Source of the DNA: Dicaeum eximium
Taxonomy: Eukaryota; Chordata; Aves; Passeriformes; Dicaeidae
NCBI GenBank assembly: GCA_013396995.1
Contig: VWZP01008268.1
Location: forward strand, 248,001-312,000
Direction of reading: 5' to 3'
DNA: 64,000 nucleotides
The first letter of the stretch is position 1. Every line of letters starts with the position of its first letter. A program made the position numbers and the translations under genes. Shown piece after piece: positions 37,503 to 52,500 of this stretch. Under the pieces are notes generated by a model that ran no database searches, had not been told where the DNA came from, and saw only the letters and a program-made list of their open reading frames with translations.

Positions 37503-40500
37503 GTATTAGTATTAGTATTACTGTTGTTGTAATAATAAGCTCCAGGGCTTGGAATAAGCTAGGCATATGTTCTGAATGAAGGGCTTTCTTAGTGCATACA
37601 AAGTCAGACAACCTTCCCTTGCTCTGTCCCCCTGCATATATGAATCTGCTCTTCTCCATGGTCCTCTGAACATCGTAATTTTTTTTCTCATGAACCCTTC
37701 AGAGTCATGGAACATATTGTTCTCTTATGTTTCTTTGTTTTGGGGTCCTGGAGTGAGGGTCTATTTCTTTTTCTTCCTTCCTTTTTTAAGGGTTTTTATC
37801 TCCAGAGAGTATAATACACACACACAAAAATCACTAATAATGACTCCTTCAGCTTAAACTGCTTTCTCTACAAAATACCCACCTTCTTGAAGTGGAGGTT
37901 CTTGGTCACCATACTGCTTACCATCTCTTTTCTCTCATGAATGTATCTTCGGTTAAACTTTGTAGGTAGCAATGGCTTTGATGTTTGTGGTGGGTGATGG
38001 AGTTTTTGTTTCCTGAAAGTATATTCCACTCTGTCCTCTTGGTTTACTTCAGCAGTGGTTATGTCTATTACTTGCTGTGGTGGTCTGTCCAGCTCTTTTC
38101 CTTTTCTTTCTCCTGAAACTGTCTGTGGTTATTTGCTCCTTAGCTTTTAGACTCCTGCGTAAGTAGTCTCAAACTATGAACAGAGAGGGGCTAAGGAGTT
38201 TTTCCATGATCTCAGATGGACTTAGGGACAAGGTAATTGCAGATGAATATGTTGTTTCTTCTGCTACTTGAATTGCATATTATTTAAGAAGTGTTAATAA
38301 TGTGTCCTTGTTAACTGGGGACTGAATGATCCCTACAACTCCTCATCATTGGAACTGGTAACAGTATTGATTACATAGTTGCTCTAATACTGGTTTCTGA
38401 AAGAGATTTTTTTTTCTAAAACTCATGAGCAGTTAAATAAAATGTTTGGACCATATAAAACACTGGAATAGAATACAGCAGTTTTTATTCTTTTACTTTC
38501 AACTCCTCCAAGGAATATGAAAATTTTCGTGAGCAGCATGAGGAAGTGAAACAATACCGAAACCAAGTTAAGAAAGAACTGAAGTCTCTGAAAGAAATGC
38601 AGGACCCATGGACAAAAAAAATTCAAGAAGCTGAAGAAAATTTAAAGAATTTGGATATGAAAACCAGAGATAATGTAGGTATTGAAATTCTTGTTTCACA
38701 TAGGTAATATGTCAAGTGCTCTGTGTTCAGGTTTGTAAAATGTAAAGTAATAACCTCTTTTTTCCTAGTGTGTCATAATGATGTTTCAGCAGAAATTTTC
38801 CTGAAGCACCTGTGCCCTTGGTTCGCAGTGCCTTTTCTGTGTCTGTTCAAGGAATACATCCCTAAGTAAACCTTTAGTAGCAATTCTTCAGTCTGCTCTT
38901 CGTTTCGTAAAAACAAATCTTAAAATTTCTCTTCATTGTACATTAAAAATCTTCTGGGATATAATGTTAATAGTTTCCCCAAGTTAGGCACTTCCATTGA
39001 ATTAGATGCCTGTTTTCATCTGTTCTGTGGTTTGGGTTTGTGGATGCTTACTCCTCTTCTTAAAACGTGGTTTATTTAAGGTAAGTGACAACTTTACTGG
39101 TCTAAAAGCATTCCTCTAATATTGAACATAATTGCATAAGTAGGAATTTTTAAAATTAGACCGTAATCTTCCATCAGTTGTGAATATTTTTATGCATAAG
39201 GAATTTAATGGTAAACCTACCTATATGTTACAGTTTACATAAGTTTGTCGGACAGCTGCTCTTCCTGGGTTTATGGAAAAATACTTTTTCCATATGAAAT
39301 ATAAGAGTACTGTAATTTCCTGCAGGATTTTAACTAGTATTTAGTATTCAGACTGCAGAAGTCATTGTGTGCATAAGCTGCACAAATTTGTAGGGGAAAA
39401 CCAAAGTTAAATGACCACATGAGAATGTTTGTTTGCTGCAGTGAGTTCTGTTGGAAGGTAAGTTACCCACTCAGAGGAGTTGATGTGGGGACGTGTGACA
39501 CCTGTAGAGGACTGCTGCCTTGAAGTGTATTGTAGAATGAGGGTCTGAAACTTGAGTGGCATTTAATGCACTGTGAGTTAATAAGCTAGTCATGTGCTTC
39601 CTCTAAATAAACCCAGACAAGCCAAAACACTCCCTTGTCCCAAACAAAAAACAAACCAGAAAGACCAGATAAAAAACTCCTACAGATTATTGTTCACAAC
39701 ATTGTTGGTTTTGTTGTGATAAACACTACATCAACAGTATGAAGTAGTCAAGTATCTCGTGATTTTAAGTAAGTTCCTTGGTAAAAGTATTTAGGTTTTG
39801 TGTCCCACAGTATTGCAAGAGTTTATTATGCTGTGAGGCAAAATACCTAAATATTCCAAAATGTTGCAGTGTTACTGCAGTTGTCTTTTTTTGGCGGGGT
39901 TGGGCTTTTTGTTTTGAAGGTTTTTGTTGTTTAAAGATAAGTGTACTTTCTTAGAGGAAAGTTAACATCTGGAAACTTGAAATTAATTTTCATAATGCAA
40001 CAATGCCTTCATGCTTGTGAATTGCTAAACTTCATTTTTGCTGCTTGGTCTTATCCTGTTAGGTTTTACTCATATATATCAAGCTACTGTGTTTTTCTCA
40101 AACAGGGAAGAGTTCTACTTAACTATTGGTACCACTGTTCTTGAAAGTGTTGGGCAGTATTTATAAAAAAATAATCTTTTTTGTAAAAGGTTGTACTTTG
40201 TTTCTATGAGAAACCTAGGACAAACGTTGATCATTTTAGTTTTAACTTGCATGGAGCTTGCTCAGTATAGGCACTTCCTACAAAACAGTGGAAGAAAACC
40301 TGAGAGTTCATTTATACTCTTGAATCAGCATATTTTTCTTTTAAAACTAAACTTAAGTTTTCATATACTGTATATTAAAACAGTTAACCATGTGCTGAAG
40401 TGTTGCTTAATTTATGTCTGGAAATTGGATTAGGTACATTTGTTCTACAGTATTCCAGTAGCCAAAAATACAGGAAGAAGGAAAAAGGATAAATTTGAAA

Positions 40501-43500
40501 TAAGTAATTTATAGAAGACTTTACTGAGGTACTCTAATATGGCTTTCCAGTTACGAATTAGAATTTTATTCATAACTGATACTATTCTGTATATAGTATT
40601 ATAATAAGACTCTTCCAAACCTGTTTTTTATGATGTTAAATGATATGTCCAAGTCTAATTTGAATGATTACTATTTTATTTTGAACTCAGAGTCCAGAAT
40701 TGTGGAAAAAGACATGGAATATATGATATATGTGGTTATGGCATGAACTATTTGCAAAATACCGGGCAAGTTAAGATCTGAGAGATGTACTGCTGCTTTC
40801 TGAACTTTGATGACAGTACCTTTTTTTCAGGTGCTGAAATCGATTTCCCTCCCATAGTTTGAGAGTTGGGCTGTTGAAATGTCCTTGGAAAGGAGATTCA
40901 GTGCTGGTTGCACTGTCAGGAGATAGTTTTGATGTAATGTGAAAGTGCAAGACTTATGTAGCTTAAAATAGCTTAAGCTGCTTTGTTTTCATCAGTTCCT
41001 CACCTTTTCATAGACTGCTTGAATTTTTTGTAACTTACAGTTCTAGCTTTGTACAAATGCGGGTACTTGGCGAGGATTTCACAGGTGATTATTCTGTAGG
41101 CCAGAAGGAGTTGATTAGTTTCAATTTGGCATTAAGGGAAAGCATTTTATTATTTTAAGTCTGCTCTATTCTGGATACACAGACCTGTAGAGAATATAAT
41201 TCTCTTCAGACCCTTTGCTCCAGGCTTATATCCATTATCAAATGACTTTAAATCTGACTGCTTCTTGAGATCTTTTCCTTGATGTGAGGATACATATGTG
41301 AGAGCAGAAATAACCACCTCTTCATTGTGCCTTTCTTGAATGTTTTTGGCAAAAAGCCCAGTATGGAGTTGTAGCTTTGTCTGGAAGGAACTGAACAGCA
41401 AGGAAAGGTGGAGTAAATCTGGGAATTATATTAATTAATATATCCAGACATTGAATTACTTTTTCTCCTATCCCTTTGTGTTAAAACCCTTTCAATTTCT
41501 GGGTTAGATTAAAAATTTTCAGTAACACTTGGTGGTTTGAGTGGTATCATGTAGAATGTGGAAAAAAAAGAAATTGACCCATTTTGTAGGAAAAGTTTGA
41601 TGAAATGGTGTGTTTTCAGAACAGTTTCTTCTGTTCTGAAGAGAACAGGCTCTTTATAGGCATTTGAACAGAGTTAACGGTGCAATGCAATTTTTAGCAA
41701 TATTTAATAGTGTAAATCAGTCTTTTGTGGTTGTACAGTTAAAATAATGACAATTCTAGTTGTTCATATGTTTTGTAGGTAGGTCTATAAATAAATATAT
41801 AACTGAAAATACAATGATAAATGAAAAACTGGATTCCAGTTCCTTAGCAGTGTCCTAATTTTGAGAGCCTTCAGAATTGTTTTTTGAATATTGTGCATCA
41901 GTTTCCTGGGAGAGAGCTTCCTCTTCAGACTGCCTCCATGAGCTCTTTGGAAAGAGCATCGCAGAATCAGCACCTCCGAGCAGTCAACTGCAAGACCCAG
42001 ATGTATTTTTTCTGTGTTGGCTTTATGCAAACCACCTGCATGAGTCTTAAAATTTCTGTGCTTTTTTGACGTTGTGGTAGGGAAAAATTCTGCGTAATTT
42101 TATTTTCTCCATTTTTGATGTATCTTAGTGTTTTCAGTATGACTCTTTGCAGTAAGATGCTTCTTCTGGTGAGAGTGCTGTGTTGGTTTCCATGTCTGCA
42201 CTGGAATTTATTTGCAGTCCTTCTATCCTTCTGCAATGTTCCAGTATTCTCTTTGCAGTGCTTCAGCCTTGAGGGTTTGGGGAAGGAGGAATTCAGTTTT
42301 CAGAGAAAGGACAGTGTACTCCTCTGTGTTCAGAACTCAGCTGAAAAAGTGCCTGAGCAACTTGATCTAATAAAACATGCTCTGGGAAGGGATAGGACTG
42401 GGTGATGCCAAGAAATTGCTTGCAATCTATATTATTCTTCTACTTTATAGAAGCTGAGGGTAGAGAAGGAGCAAAGACATGGATGCCTACACATGAGCCA
42501 AGTTGTCCAGTTCAGTTGTGTAGGATCTAGCTCTAGCACAATGCATTTCAGAGGTAGGATGACTTGGACAAAACCTGGGGTGGCCATCCTGTCCGAGGAG
42601 CTTCAGCCTTGCTTGCTCTTTAGTCTCACCTTTCTTTGCAAAGTTGGTTTGGAGAGAGAGGAAAGAACATTTTATAATTATAGGCATCTGAATGTAACAT
42701 TTGTATTGAAATCAAGGATGGAGTTATTTTCATTTCAGATTAGGAGCTTCCTCTATATGTCATGCCTGTATTTGCAGACGTATAGCTGAATGATCGTGAA
42801 CAGTACAGTACGTATGCTGTTATATAAGTCTTCACAAATTGCTGAAATTATACATGCTACAGATACAGTTAAGAATAAGAAATGGGTGAGTATGACTTGG
42901 TCAGTAGTAAAATGCTGAGTAAATACTTAGTTATGCATATACAAGATGTTCAAAATCTGACTACTTTTTACAAACATAACTGAATTTATGACTTAAATTT
43001 AAATATCTTGCTGTATGTAGACTGCTGAAATCAGAAGTATTTCCCAGAAATGTAAAGAGAAACAAGATGCTTTGGAGATGAAAGATAAACAGGTAAGAGT
43101 CTTGCTGTCTGACTTTTCTTGGTGTTTGTTTTTGGTTTTTTTGTCTGCTTGTCTGTTAGCAGAGTGGCAAATTTCTGTGAAGATGGTGCAAGTGCTTGCA
43201 CTCTTCACTTCCTCCAGTACATAAGGTATCTTTAGAACTCTTATCAGCAAACAGGAATTACTAAGAGAGAGGTGTATACTGCGTAAAATAAGTTGACTAA
43301 TAAAATAGACAATGTGTGTGTATATATTGATAGACAGAGATATATACACACACGGTGTTTGCCATAGGCTTTCCTTGGAAAGCTACAGCCTCTTTAGTGA
43401 TTTTCTCAGCACTTAGCATGCCCTCTACGGGAGAGGCTGGAGTTATTGCTTCTAAGGATACATATCTTGCATCTTATAAAAGAAACTTCCTTGCAAGGAT

Positions 43501-46500
43501 GCTCATCTAAGCACTTGGTCAAGAAATTTATAAATGAAATGTATAAGCATGCAGAGCCAAAACTTCCAAGTTGTTGTGTTTGGGCTATAATTTTTACTTA
43601 ATTGTGGACTAAACTTAAGATGTATTAAGCAACTTTTAAGCAATTTATTAATCTTTAAGGTTCTGCTTTTATGTAAATGAAGGAACTTCAAAGATTGATT
43701 TATAGGCTTGATTGTATTTTTGCTTCAATATGTTCTTCAATTGCCGTAGTGCTATTGGAACTGTGTTACAGTGCTGTTGGACTTGTAACAGACTGTTGGG
43801 GTTTGGGTGTGTGGTTTTGTCAGCATTTAATAGAAGTTGCACTTCGTTGTAGGTTCTGTATACCAAACTCATTTCTTGTTGGAAATACTCAAAATTTTTA
43901 GATTGAAGAAATTAATCAAGCATTCAGAATGAAAAAAGATGAAGAAACAAACAGGCAGAAGAAAATACACCAAACTCAAAAAATAATAGAGGAGTGGCAG
44001 AATGAGCTGGATAAAATGGCAGTCTGTGAGAACCTTCAGCCACAAATTGATGCTGTTAATACTGAGCTAAAAAAATTACAAGAAGAAAGGGCAAATATTG
44101 AGAATGATGTCAGTGATCTAAGAGCAGAAAAAAAAAACCAAGAGCGGGAAGAGAAAAGTAAGTTACTTAAGGTTTTTCTTTGTCAATTTATTTTACTATT
44201 TTAATTAATCAACTTGTCCAGAATCCCTTGTCCTGCTATACTGAAATAATTCAAGGTGTTTACTTCAAGCCTTGTAGCTGGCTTACATGTATAGCAGTCC
44301 TCTTTCTTGTTAACAGTTTTATAAAAAGTAACAACCACTTTGAAAATTGAACAGGAAGATTCAAAAGTAACAATTGACCTTAAAACTATCTTTTAAAGAA
44401 TCAAAATTTCTAATTTCTGATCTCTGGGTAAGGAGGCTCCTTTGGGAGTTTGGATGTTTGGGGCATTTTTTTGTTATAAAGGAAGGTGTGCAGCTAGCAG
44501 GTTGTGAAAAACAATCTCAAACCTGATGGAGAAAGCAGTTTGCTTTGAAGAGGCAGTTTTTAGCTACTTCATGTACTATATGCAGTATATTAGCTGCTGA
44601 TGCTGCATTTGTCCTTCTTAATGCATTTTAGCTAACCTTAATTCCAAAGTTTCTTTACATTAGTCTGGGATTTGCAATTAGTCCTTCCTAAGAAATCAAA
44701 TGTAATTTAAAAATTAAATAAATTTAAAAATTAATCACTTGAAAGGTGATGAGGGTGTTGTATACATATTCCTCAGTGAGTGTTGCTCATTTGCACATAC
44801 CTGTCTGGCATTTAACTTGCCATAGAATTCAAGAAGAAACTGAGGTAGTGTCCAAGTGACCTGGGAAAGGAGACACTGTATATTTTATCTTGAACAGCAC
44901 AAAGTTCTCAGGTTTTGATCTCTGTCTCCTCTGAATAGCAGGTACTTTCATGCACAGTCTATTATCACACATTTTGGTTTTTGCCAGCATGACATAGCAC
45001 AGATATTTCATATTAATAGTCCTACTGTCTCTTTCCTCTGGGGGTGTTTTTAAGTACAAAGGTAGAAAAAGTATTTAAAAAACATCCTTTTAGGGCAAAA
45101 TTCTTGTGTTTTTACTGTGATTACCATATTTGTTATTCTTAGGGTAAGTTTTTTATTCTATTTTAGATTTTAAGCTTTAATAGTTCTTTAGATTTCTTTA
45201 GAAGTAGCAGCATCTCAATTCTCGAAACAGAAACTTAGTTCTTGTCATTTACTAGCAACCTCAGTTTTAGAGGAGTGTAGATCAGTAGATAGCAGAAAAT
45301 GCGGGTTATAATGTCTACTTGCTGTGGATTCTGTTTAAGAAACTACCTTAAATTACAGGAATAATTGATCGCCTTGGACAACTTAATAATATAATGCATA
45401 TGAAGGAAGAAAACCTTAAAATGAGATTCCGAGACACACACTCTGCTCTTATGTGGCTAAGAAACAACAAAGACAAGTTTAAAAAAAAAACTTGTGAACC
45501 CATGATGCTTGAAGTAAGAAGATTTACTTGCATACTGCTCTGTTAATGGGTAGATTATTTATGTCTTGCAAGGCTTCGAGAATGACTGGAAGACTTTTAA
45601 GGTAGATCTTGGAAGGTCCTGCCAAGTACACACAGGATACTCAGAATTAGAATTCCATAGGCAGTGTAGTAACTGGGTAAGGTGGGACAGCTCCTTTCCT
45701 CCGCAAGAAGATACCTGTTGCAGTTTTCCTCTAAGGTGCAACCATTTATTATCCGGTCCTACTACTTAAGTAGTTCTTGCTTTCTGCTTAAAAAAGCAGT
45801 GGTAGTTGCCAATTGAATATCTCCCCTTACAGCACAACCTGCTCAGCTGTGGTTACTTCCCTTTGTGATCTTCGAGTGTTTTTTTGGTTTGCTCTACCCA
45901 ACCATCTAGAGACACAGAAATCTATTGGTAGTTTTGTTTTGTGTTTTGGTTTGGTTTGATAGCTGCTGTACTATCTAGGAATAGTAGGGCTAAATTTTCA
46001 AAGAGGATATTGCTTTTTTTAGTGCATTCCTTCTTGGAATATACACTCCATGTAATGTGAAGAGGATAAAGATCTCCAGTTGCACTTCTTTTGAGAATTG
46101 CAAATTTACTTAATAATGTATTGCTACAATTTAAATTAGTATATTAGAATATTTATATACAAATGCTTACACTTGGTACATGTACTAGGACTGCTCAAAA
46201 TTGCTTTTGTTTAGAATAGAATCCCAAGTATTTATTGTTATTACCAGAACTTTGAATTCCTGAAAGACCGCATCAAGATAATTTCATAAATGCTTCAGTA
46301 AGGATATCTTTACTTCTACTTAAGGCCTCATTAATCTCTGTAACATCAATTGATGGATTTCTTTTCTTTGTGTTGAGGTGTAATCCCTGCTATCCGTCAA
46401 GCCCCAGGCAGCTGCTCACTCACTGCCCCATCTGCAGAATTGGGTAGAGAATCAGAAGAGTAAAAGCTTAGAGAGCTCATGGGGTGAGATAAAGACAATT

Positions 46501-49500
46501 TAATACGAAAAGCAAAAGCCATGCATATGAGGAAAGCAAAACAAGGAATTAAATCACCGTTTCCCATGAGCGGACAGGTGTTCAGCCATCTCCAGGAGAG
46601 CAGGGCCCCATCATGTGCAACAGTGACTTGGTGTCTTGGGTTTGGACAAGGACAGGGTTAAACTTTTGTAATGCTTGTGAGGATGTGTGGCTGAGAGGGT
46701 GTGGCCAGACCCCAATTTGTTCCATATCACCTCACTTCTTTTTTGGTGAGTGGGGGAAAGGGGCTCTTGCTTTGGAGAATGGCATCTCTTTCAGGTTGGG
46801 AGAAGTCTCGGTGGGGAAGGGGCAGTCAGTATTTTTTGGGGGCTTTCAGTGTAAATTGTTAGTCTTACACTTTTTATTAAAATTGTGCAGTTACTGGTTG
46901 CTTTCTTATCTTAGGGCTGTTTCCAGTAAATTATTCTTGTGTCAACCCATGATTTTCACCTTTTTGCCTCCAGTTTTCAACTCCGTCCTGCTGGAGCAGG
47001 AAGCAGGGAGGGAACATGGGAGCAACCAGTGATGTGGTTTTAGTGGGCCTTCTAAACTGAAGAATACCATTCCTAAACTGTGATACTTGGGAAGCCATCA
47101 GTCCAAATGTACCCCCTTCCTTCTCCTTCCCCTCATGTTATATACTGAGGATGATGATCTGGAATATCCCTTTGGTCAGTTCAGGTCACCCTTCTGGCTC
47201 TGTCTCCTCCCAGTCTCCTATGCACCCGTACCTTATCACTTTGGCAGCACAAATAGTAGAAGAGGCCTTGGCTCTGTGTAACCTGTGCTCAGAAATAACA
47301 ACCCTCTCTGTATAATGAACCCTGTGTTCAGCACAAACCCAGACCAGCCCCATACTGGCCACTGTGGAGGAAACTAACTCTACCTCAGCTAAAACCGGTA
47401 CGCTTCGGTATTTTGTAAATTAGTCTCTTGTACTTCAAAGTCCCAGCTTTTAAATTGCTGTTAACTGTACCCAGCCTTTTGCCAATTTAAGATTATTAAA
47501 TTGTGTAGTTCTGTGCAGTTTTGCCTTTGTGTGTCATGTATAGAGATGTAATGTCTAATTACTAGTGAAAGTTAACTGAAAAAACAAACATTTCATTCAG
47601 ATTTGGAAAGTTTCATCCATTTGAGGTATGAGGGGCTTTTTTCTTAGGAATTCAAAGACACTTCAGCTTAAGGAGTGTGGTGTTTTCTGTTGCTAATTGA
47701 AAAACCCTTACTAGTGCAGAGCCATTAGACATAAGATGGAGGGTGGTTGCAATTGCCAGGTCAGGATGTAGCAGAAGAGCGAGAGGTGGTATGGTGAGAG
47801 ATGGTGATAACTTCAGGAGTGCTGAAAAAGGATATGGATGGCTAAAAACTAAGCACAGTGATCTGTGCTTAACAGAAGAAACATGGGTTTCTTCCCAAGA
47901 GAATTGGTCGCAAAAAAGGCAAGGAAATAAATTTTTAAAGACATAGTTCCTGTTTTCATTAAATGTAGGTGTAGATACCATCTTGACTATTTAAAATGTT
48001 TTTTGGGGGTGGTAAGTTGAATTGTATTAAATCACTTACTCATTACCTTTCCTTATTAGATCAATATGAAAGACAGCAGACATGCAAAATACATTGAAAA
48101 TCACATTTCTTCCAATGACATGAGGGCTTTCGTTTTTGAGTGTCAAGAAGATATGGAAACATTTCTGGTGGAGGCAAGTTGGCACCAATTTTAAAACTTT
48201 ATTAAGTACTGAAGTAGGAACCCTGAATGTGAGAGTCTACCAAGTAAATCTGTATGACAATGATAGGTATCTGTATCATAACAAGCAGATAATGTGAAGT
48301 GTTCAAAGATTTTCTTTGGAATTAAGGTTTTTTTAAAGCTTAGACTAACTGGAGGGATGTAGGAATATTAAGAAAATGTGGGTTTTTAGATTATCTTCCT
48401 TGGAAAGGCAGTAATCACTTAAGTAGAAAATACTGTGTATGAGAAAATAGCTAGAGCAGAAATCTACAAATTCAGTACCAAAATTTTCCTTTGCCCTTTA
48501 AATAAAGAGGCAGGAAGCATCTCTTGTGACATGCAGTGATCCAAGCAGCAAATCAAGCTTGTATTTTCATAATTGTGCTATCTCCTGAATCAGTGAGAAG
48601 ATTGTTCCTTTTGAAGGTCAGGCTGATGATGCTGGAGGAGAAAAACAGAAGATACTGTATTAAACTGTCACAATGTTTCCCAACTACAGTTAACACAACA
48701 GTATATTTAGTGACAAACTGTCCTGTAATTTTTGAAGACTCATTCACTCTTCATGGAATCTAGCCACTTTTTTATACCTGAAGAGTAGTGGTGATATCTC
48801 AGGTGCTGGGGGCTTATCTTGCCTGTGTGTTTGTGAACTCAGTTCAAGGCTACATTAACCAGCTCAACTGGTCTTTCACTTATATGATTAGCTCTTTAGA
48901 CTGAGCACTTGGCTCTGGGTTTCTTTGATTGCTTTTATTTTCTCTAACACATAGTGTTTTCAGAGACTATTAACAGAGTTTGCTTTTAGAGAACTTGGTT
49001 ATTTTTGAGCCAGAGTCAATTTGTAAGTTCTTCCAGAGGTCATCAGTTGAAAATAATTTTGACTCTATGAATCAGTAATTAATATTTTATTTGCATATGT
49101 TGAATTTTTCTGGTCTTTACCAAATAATCTAGTATAATCTAAATATAGGTGCGTGATCGTCAAAAACTAAGAGTGAATGCTGTATGTGCACCTCCTGAAT
49201 CATGTGCTGAAAATTTACCTTCAAGACCTATTGAAGAGTTACAGTATGTATCTGATTGTATTGGGGAAATAGTTTTAAATGCAGTGGGTTTGTTTTCTTG
49301 CTATATACTAGAATTTTGAATGCAAGTCAATTTATCACCAGTTCAGTTCTGGGTTACTGGGACTTCTTTCTGACCCTTTAGTAACTTCAGCTTCATACCT
49401 GCTGAATTTGATTTGTGATGCTTGCTTTTTTTATCTCTTCTTCAGCCGATATGGATTTTATTCGTATTTACGAGAGTTATTTGATGCTCCTCCTCCCGTG

Positions 49501-52500
49501 ATGAGTTACCTTTGTAACCAGTACCGTGTTCATGATGTTCCTGTGGGAACACAGAAGACCAGAGACATGATTGAAAGGGTAAGGTATCTGAAGAAGACCA
49601 AATGCACCTGTGGTGTGGAGTTTTATTTTGGAAATTATTTGGCAAATAAATGTGGAGAACACAAAAAATGGCCTTAGCAATTTTATTTATCTTATTTATT
49701 TGCCTAGTAGAAGTGGGAACGCTTCATCATGGGCTAACATATTGCAAGACATTTTAACAAATTTAATCAATTTAATCAACCTAATTTTTGCTAAACATAA
49801 TTGACAATATAGCTGATGCTGCATATATAAACTGCAAAACATTTTTAGTCCAAAATACCTTATCCTGTGGAGGCTTTTTGCTGTTTCTGGTTTACTGGAC
49901 ATTTTTTCTCTTTATGTATCCTGAGTTACGGTAATTCTTTTGTTATTTATAGTATCCTTTTTAAGTTAGTCATTTAAAACTAGCAGCTTTGGTATTTTTA
50001 TACCTCATTTTTTTCTTACAGATCCATTTGCTTGACTAATACATTACAGCTTGCTTTATGGTTTCATCTATTAATTCTTGAGTACTTTGTTTTTTTGTTA
50101 GATAGGATACTTGTGCAACATGTTACATATCTGAAGCAAATACAATCCTTGTTCACTATGCAGTTCCAGTGATAAGTTTTTATTGGTGTCTGTAGTATCT
50201 TAACAGTCAGACCTGCTTAATTGAGATACTCTGCCAGTATCTCAACAGTTCTTTGCTGACCAGTCTGAATTACAAGTGTGATGCTGCATTAAACTTACAA
50301 TCTTTTTGCAAAGGTTGTTAATAAGTAGGTCTTGCATAAGCTGAAGTTTTTTTTACTCTGTCAATCACATTTATTCCTAGTTCTGAAAAGTATTGCCTGA
50401 AGTAATGCTTTTGTCAGATTAATATTTTTCTGTATTTCTTAGGTCATACAGGAAACCAATCTGAGGCACATGTATACAGCAGAAGAAAGATATGTTATTA
50501 AAGTATCTGCTTACACAAAACAAAACATCTCTAGTAACATATGCTTGAAGGAGGCACAGTATCTTACTACTTCAGTGGATACAGATGAAAGAGGACAGTT
50601 GGAAAACCAACGACAGGTAGAAATGTATTTCTGTAACTGTATGTTGTGAACTACTACCTGTTTTATCGTGCATTAAGCAGAGCCTACTGGATATGTTAGT
50701 ACAGTAAGAATACTAGTGGTGTGTATTCTTTTATTTCAGGACATCAGTAATACATTCAAGTCATTGGATGCACGTTTGACTGCACTGTTTGACAGACAGA
50801 AACTTCTGGAACAGAAGGACAATAAGCTCAGGCAAGAGAAGAAGGAGCTTTTAGAGAGAGGAAACCGGAGGAGGCAGTTGGAATCAAAAATTGGTGTGAA
50901 GTATGATAGGTAGGATACAAGCTATGTTACCTGTGATATCTATGTTATCATTTTAAAAGCAAAGATATTTTTGTTTTCTCTTACTGCAATGTGCTTTTAC
51001 CCTTAAAAAGTAACCAGTAGTTGAGCATCAGATACAGGTGATAATCAAGACAAGACAGGTGTTTAGAAATTACAGCAGTATCTGAGACAACATGTAGCAA
51101 TATTCCAGATGATTTTCTGTAATAAAATCATAGGATTCCAGTTAAATATCACTGCATGTATTTACTCAAACATTAGGTTTTTGTTCTGACTTCATAGCAC
51201 ATATCTAGGTAATACTGTAATGTGCATAAATGGTGCTAAAGTAAGCATGTCAGGGATTGAGTAAGACCCCAGTTGTCCATAGTATTATTCATTACATATC
51301 TTTTGTTTTTGTACACCCTCGCCCTTGAATATGTAATAGTAAGAGTCCTATGCTTTTCTGCTGCATCCCATGTCTATTCTACAATACAATGTCCAGGACT
51401 ATGCTGTTCCATAGGAGGTGCAAAGGACTGGACTGGGGGCTGAACAGCCTGGGAGAAGTCTCAGTAATGACAGCTGATGGTGGCTTTTTGACTGCGGAGG
51501 TTAAAGGACTGTTCACTCAGGGACACTAATATTACCCCCTACAGACTGAGGTCTCTTTTGACAATGAATTGATGACTAGTGAAGCTGGAGGACTTGGCCT
51601 TTAGGAGCAGGGATTTGGGGCAGTCTCCACTGAGATAACAGCAAAAGTGTCAGCAAAAAAAGACCACTTGTTATGTTATATAATTACTTTTTTATTTAGG
51701 TATCTTCTATATTATAATTAGGAGCACTGTTCTGTCTCCTCTATGTAATTTTTATGCTCTGCTGCTTCAAAAAGATATCCTTAGGTTTGTGAGCTACAGT
51801 GAGCAATTCATAACCCTGGTGAACCTTCACAGGACTTGCCCCGCAGTGAGGCTGCTCAGCCACACTGAGAAATTCGGAGTATACTCAGTATCCCACACGG
51901 AGCATACTCAGAGTATCCCACAAATACACTGTGGCATGTTTGGTGCATTCACAGTACTGTAATGCAGACAGAAATGCCCACTGAAATGTGAAAGAGCCAT
52001 GAAACAGCAGGGTTTTTAGGTGAACTGCAGTCAATGGAGAATGACTGGTTTGTTACAGAGGGATGAAAGGGGAAAGGTGGTGTGACTCTCCCTTTGCCGG
52101 GAGAGCTGTCACCAAAGGTTGTGCCACCACTTAAATTAGGGTAGTGTTGTTGTCGTCTTGCACGAGGGGTTTCTAATTGTCTTGGTTGTTTCCCCCCGTG
52201 CATAAAGACTTTGACTCCTTGTATCAGAAGGCTTAAGATAGTTTTATTGTATTTGGTTCCAGGTCCATGGCTTAATGCCTTGTAGATGCAGCCTGGTACA
52301 AGAATGCTCTGCTTCTTTGCAGAGCTTTAGTGGGATTCTTAATACATGCTTTCTTCCCAGTGCTTCAGACAAGAATTGCTCTGCTTAGTTTCAGAATGCT
52401 TTTGTCTTGATACTAAAGTGAGGAGCTGATAACTAAGACCCGCTTGCTCTTACCACTATTGGTTAGATAGATAAAACTCTCTCTCTATGTTTTTGGAACA

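Larger units (their letters stand above)
34421..38512 (+). other. SMC5 intron 6
   Basis: 4.1 kb. It holds an 18-bp tandem duplication near 35671-35706, an AT-rich palindromic patch near 35090-35125 and an ATT-type microsatellite at 37441-37539. Confidence 0.65.
45514..48059 (+). other. SMC5 intron 10 with nested LTRs
   Basis: 2.5 kb. The central kilobase (46371-47402) is an antisense LTR split by a sense LTR. The flanks show no recognised element. Confidence 0.7.

Noticed and set aside
37441..37539. Regular array considered as CRISPR-like
   Set aside because: It is a simple trinucleotide microsatellite in a vertebrate intron, without spacers.
42999..43349. 116-codon antisense ORF over SMC5 exon 8
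   Set aside because: It overlaps a genuine exon on the other strand and shows no family motif.
46613..47032. 139-codon + strand ORF, the longest non-LINE ORF
   Set aside because: It lies inside the nested solo LTR and has no known domain. It is open by chance.
49408..49677. Extended + ORF running past SMC5 exon 13
   Set aside because: The protein match ends at the strong donor at 49579. The extra residues are intron read-through.
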